Below the pieces are notes generated by a model. That model was not told the origin of the DNA, ran no database searches, and was given only the letters and a program-made list of their open reading frames with translations. From Closterium sp. NIES-65 (taxonomy: Eukaryota > Streptophyta > Zygnematophyceae > Desmidiales > Closteriaceae), in the NCBI GenBank assembly GCA_948144175.1, contig CANXME010002011.1, forward strand, positions 1 through 64,000: 64,000 nucleotides of DNA, given 5' to 3'. Numbering within the stretch: the first letter of the stretch is position 1; the number at the start of each line of letters is the position of its first letter. Position numbers and translations under genes: made by a program. Below, piece after piece: positions 63,607-64,000 of the stretch.

Positions 63607-64000
63607 ATCCAAACGTTTTTCTTCCGTTCGGTCACGCGGCTGTGTGTGTTTGGACCTATTACCAAGCCAGCAAGAGTGTGGGAGGGTGTCGAGCATGATC
63701 GGTCATTGGTAGTGGCGAATAAACCATGCCTGCTGCATTTTCTGCACATATGCGGGTCCTTTCGCGTTTTGGGAATGAAAACGCTTGTTCCGAGCGTTTT
63801 TTTTTTTTTTTCTGTTCGGTCACACGGCTGTGTACAGTTGGACATATTACCAAACCAGCAAGAGCGTGGGAGGGTGGCGAGCATGATCAGTCATTAGTCC
63901 TGGCGAATGAACCATGTCTGCTGCATTTTCTGCACATGTGCAGATCCTTCCGCGTTCTGGGGATGAAAACGCTCGTTTCGAGCATTTTTCTTCCGTTTCG
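63607..64000. repeat. Start of a tandem satellite of about 190 bp
   Basis: The segment from TTTTTCTTCCGTTCGGTCAC (about 63614) to GAGCGTTTTTTTT recurs from about 63803 (TTTTCTGTTCGGTCACAC) with many substitutions. A third unit begins at about 63986 at the window edge. Shared words include GCATGATC-GTCATT, CTGCTGCATTTTCTGCACAT and GAATGAAAACGCT / GGATGAAAACGCT. Confidence 0.88.

Overview
The window is nuclear DNA from a green-lineage eukaryote. Several nuclear-encoded plastid or plant-type proteins are present: the CF0 b' subunit of chloroplast ATP synthase, a Tic20-family translocon protein, plastid-type homoserine kinase, a plant-like NDUFS5 and a DMI1/CASTOR-type channel. Introns are GT-AG, GC is high, and the LTR retrotransposons are plant-like, two of them with an initiator-Met-tRNA-like primer site. 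A streptophyte alga (for example a zygnematophyte) would fit, but that is inference; no species-diagnostic sequence was found.

Layout. 1-12.65 kb: two members of one Ty1/copia family with 110-bp LTRs lie tail to tail. Copy A (+) is cut by the window edge; copy B (-) is complete with a TCTAA target duplication. A G-rich 50-bp tandem array and unassigned DNA lie between them. 12.77-13.39 kb: the two-exon NDUFS5 gene (-). 14.23-19.75 kb: a nearly intact Ty3/gypsy chromovirus (-) with CTGAG target duplications and a textbook-looking -1 frameshift signal between gag and pol. 20.6-23.5 kb: a plus-strand multi-exon gene ending in a Nudix-like domain. 24.3-27.6 kb: a glutamine-rich gene of unknown function (-). 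28.2-28.7 kb: tandem repeats. 30.3-31.0 kb: ATP synthase b' (+). 32.2-34.3 kb: five-exon homoserine kinase (-), divergent from TIC20 (+, 35.1-35.9 kb). 38.6-39.7 kb: a small membrane protein (+). 40.4-60.5 kb: a 14-exon DMI1/CASTOR-like channel gene (-), with a roughly 9.9-kb intron that holds a 15-bp satellite split by a third, decayed copia element. 61.9-62.3 kb: a possible small three-exon gene (-). 63.6 kb to the end: the start of a roughly 190-bp tandem satellite.

The most unusual feature is in the channel gene. Ten of the eleven exons from the first pore-domain exon to the penultimate exon have one or more decayed partial copies ('exon shadows') in the adjoining intron, usually keeping an exon edge and its splice site. 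Some shadows have been amplified into minisatellites: one array repeats the splice-donor junction about 27 times, another repeats a coding 24-mer about 11 times. The same pattern occurs in at least three other genes here.

All exon models were built by eye from splice sites and reading phase. Phases are consistent throughout, but no transcript evidence was available.
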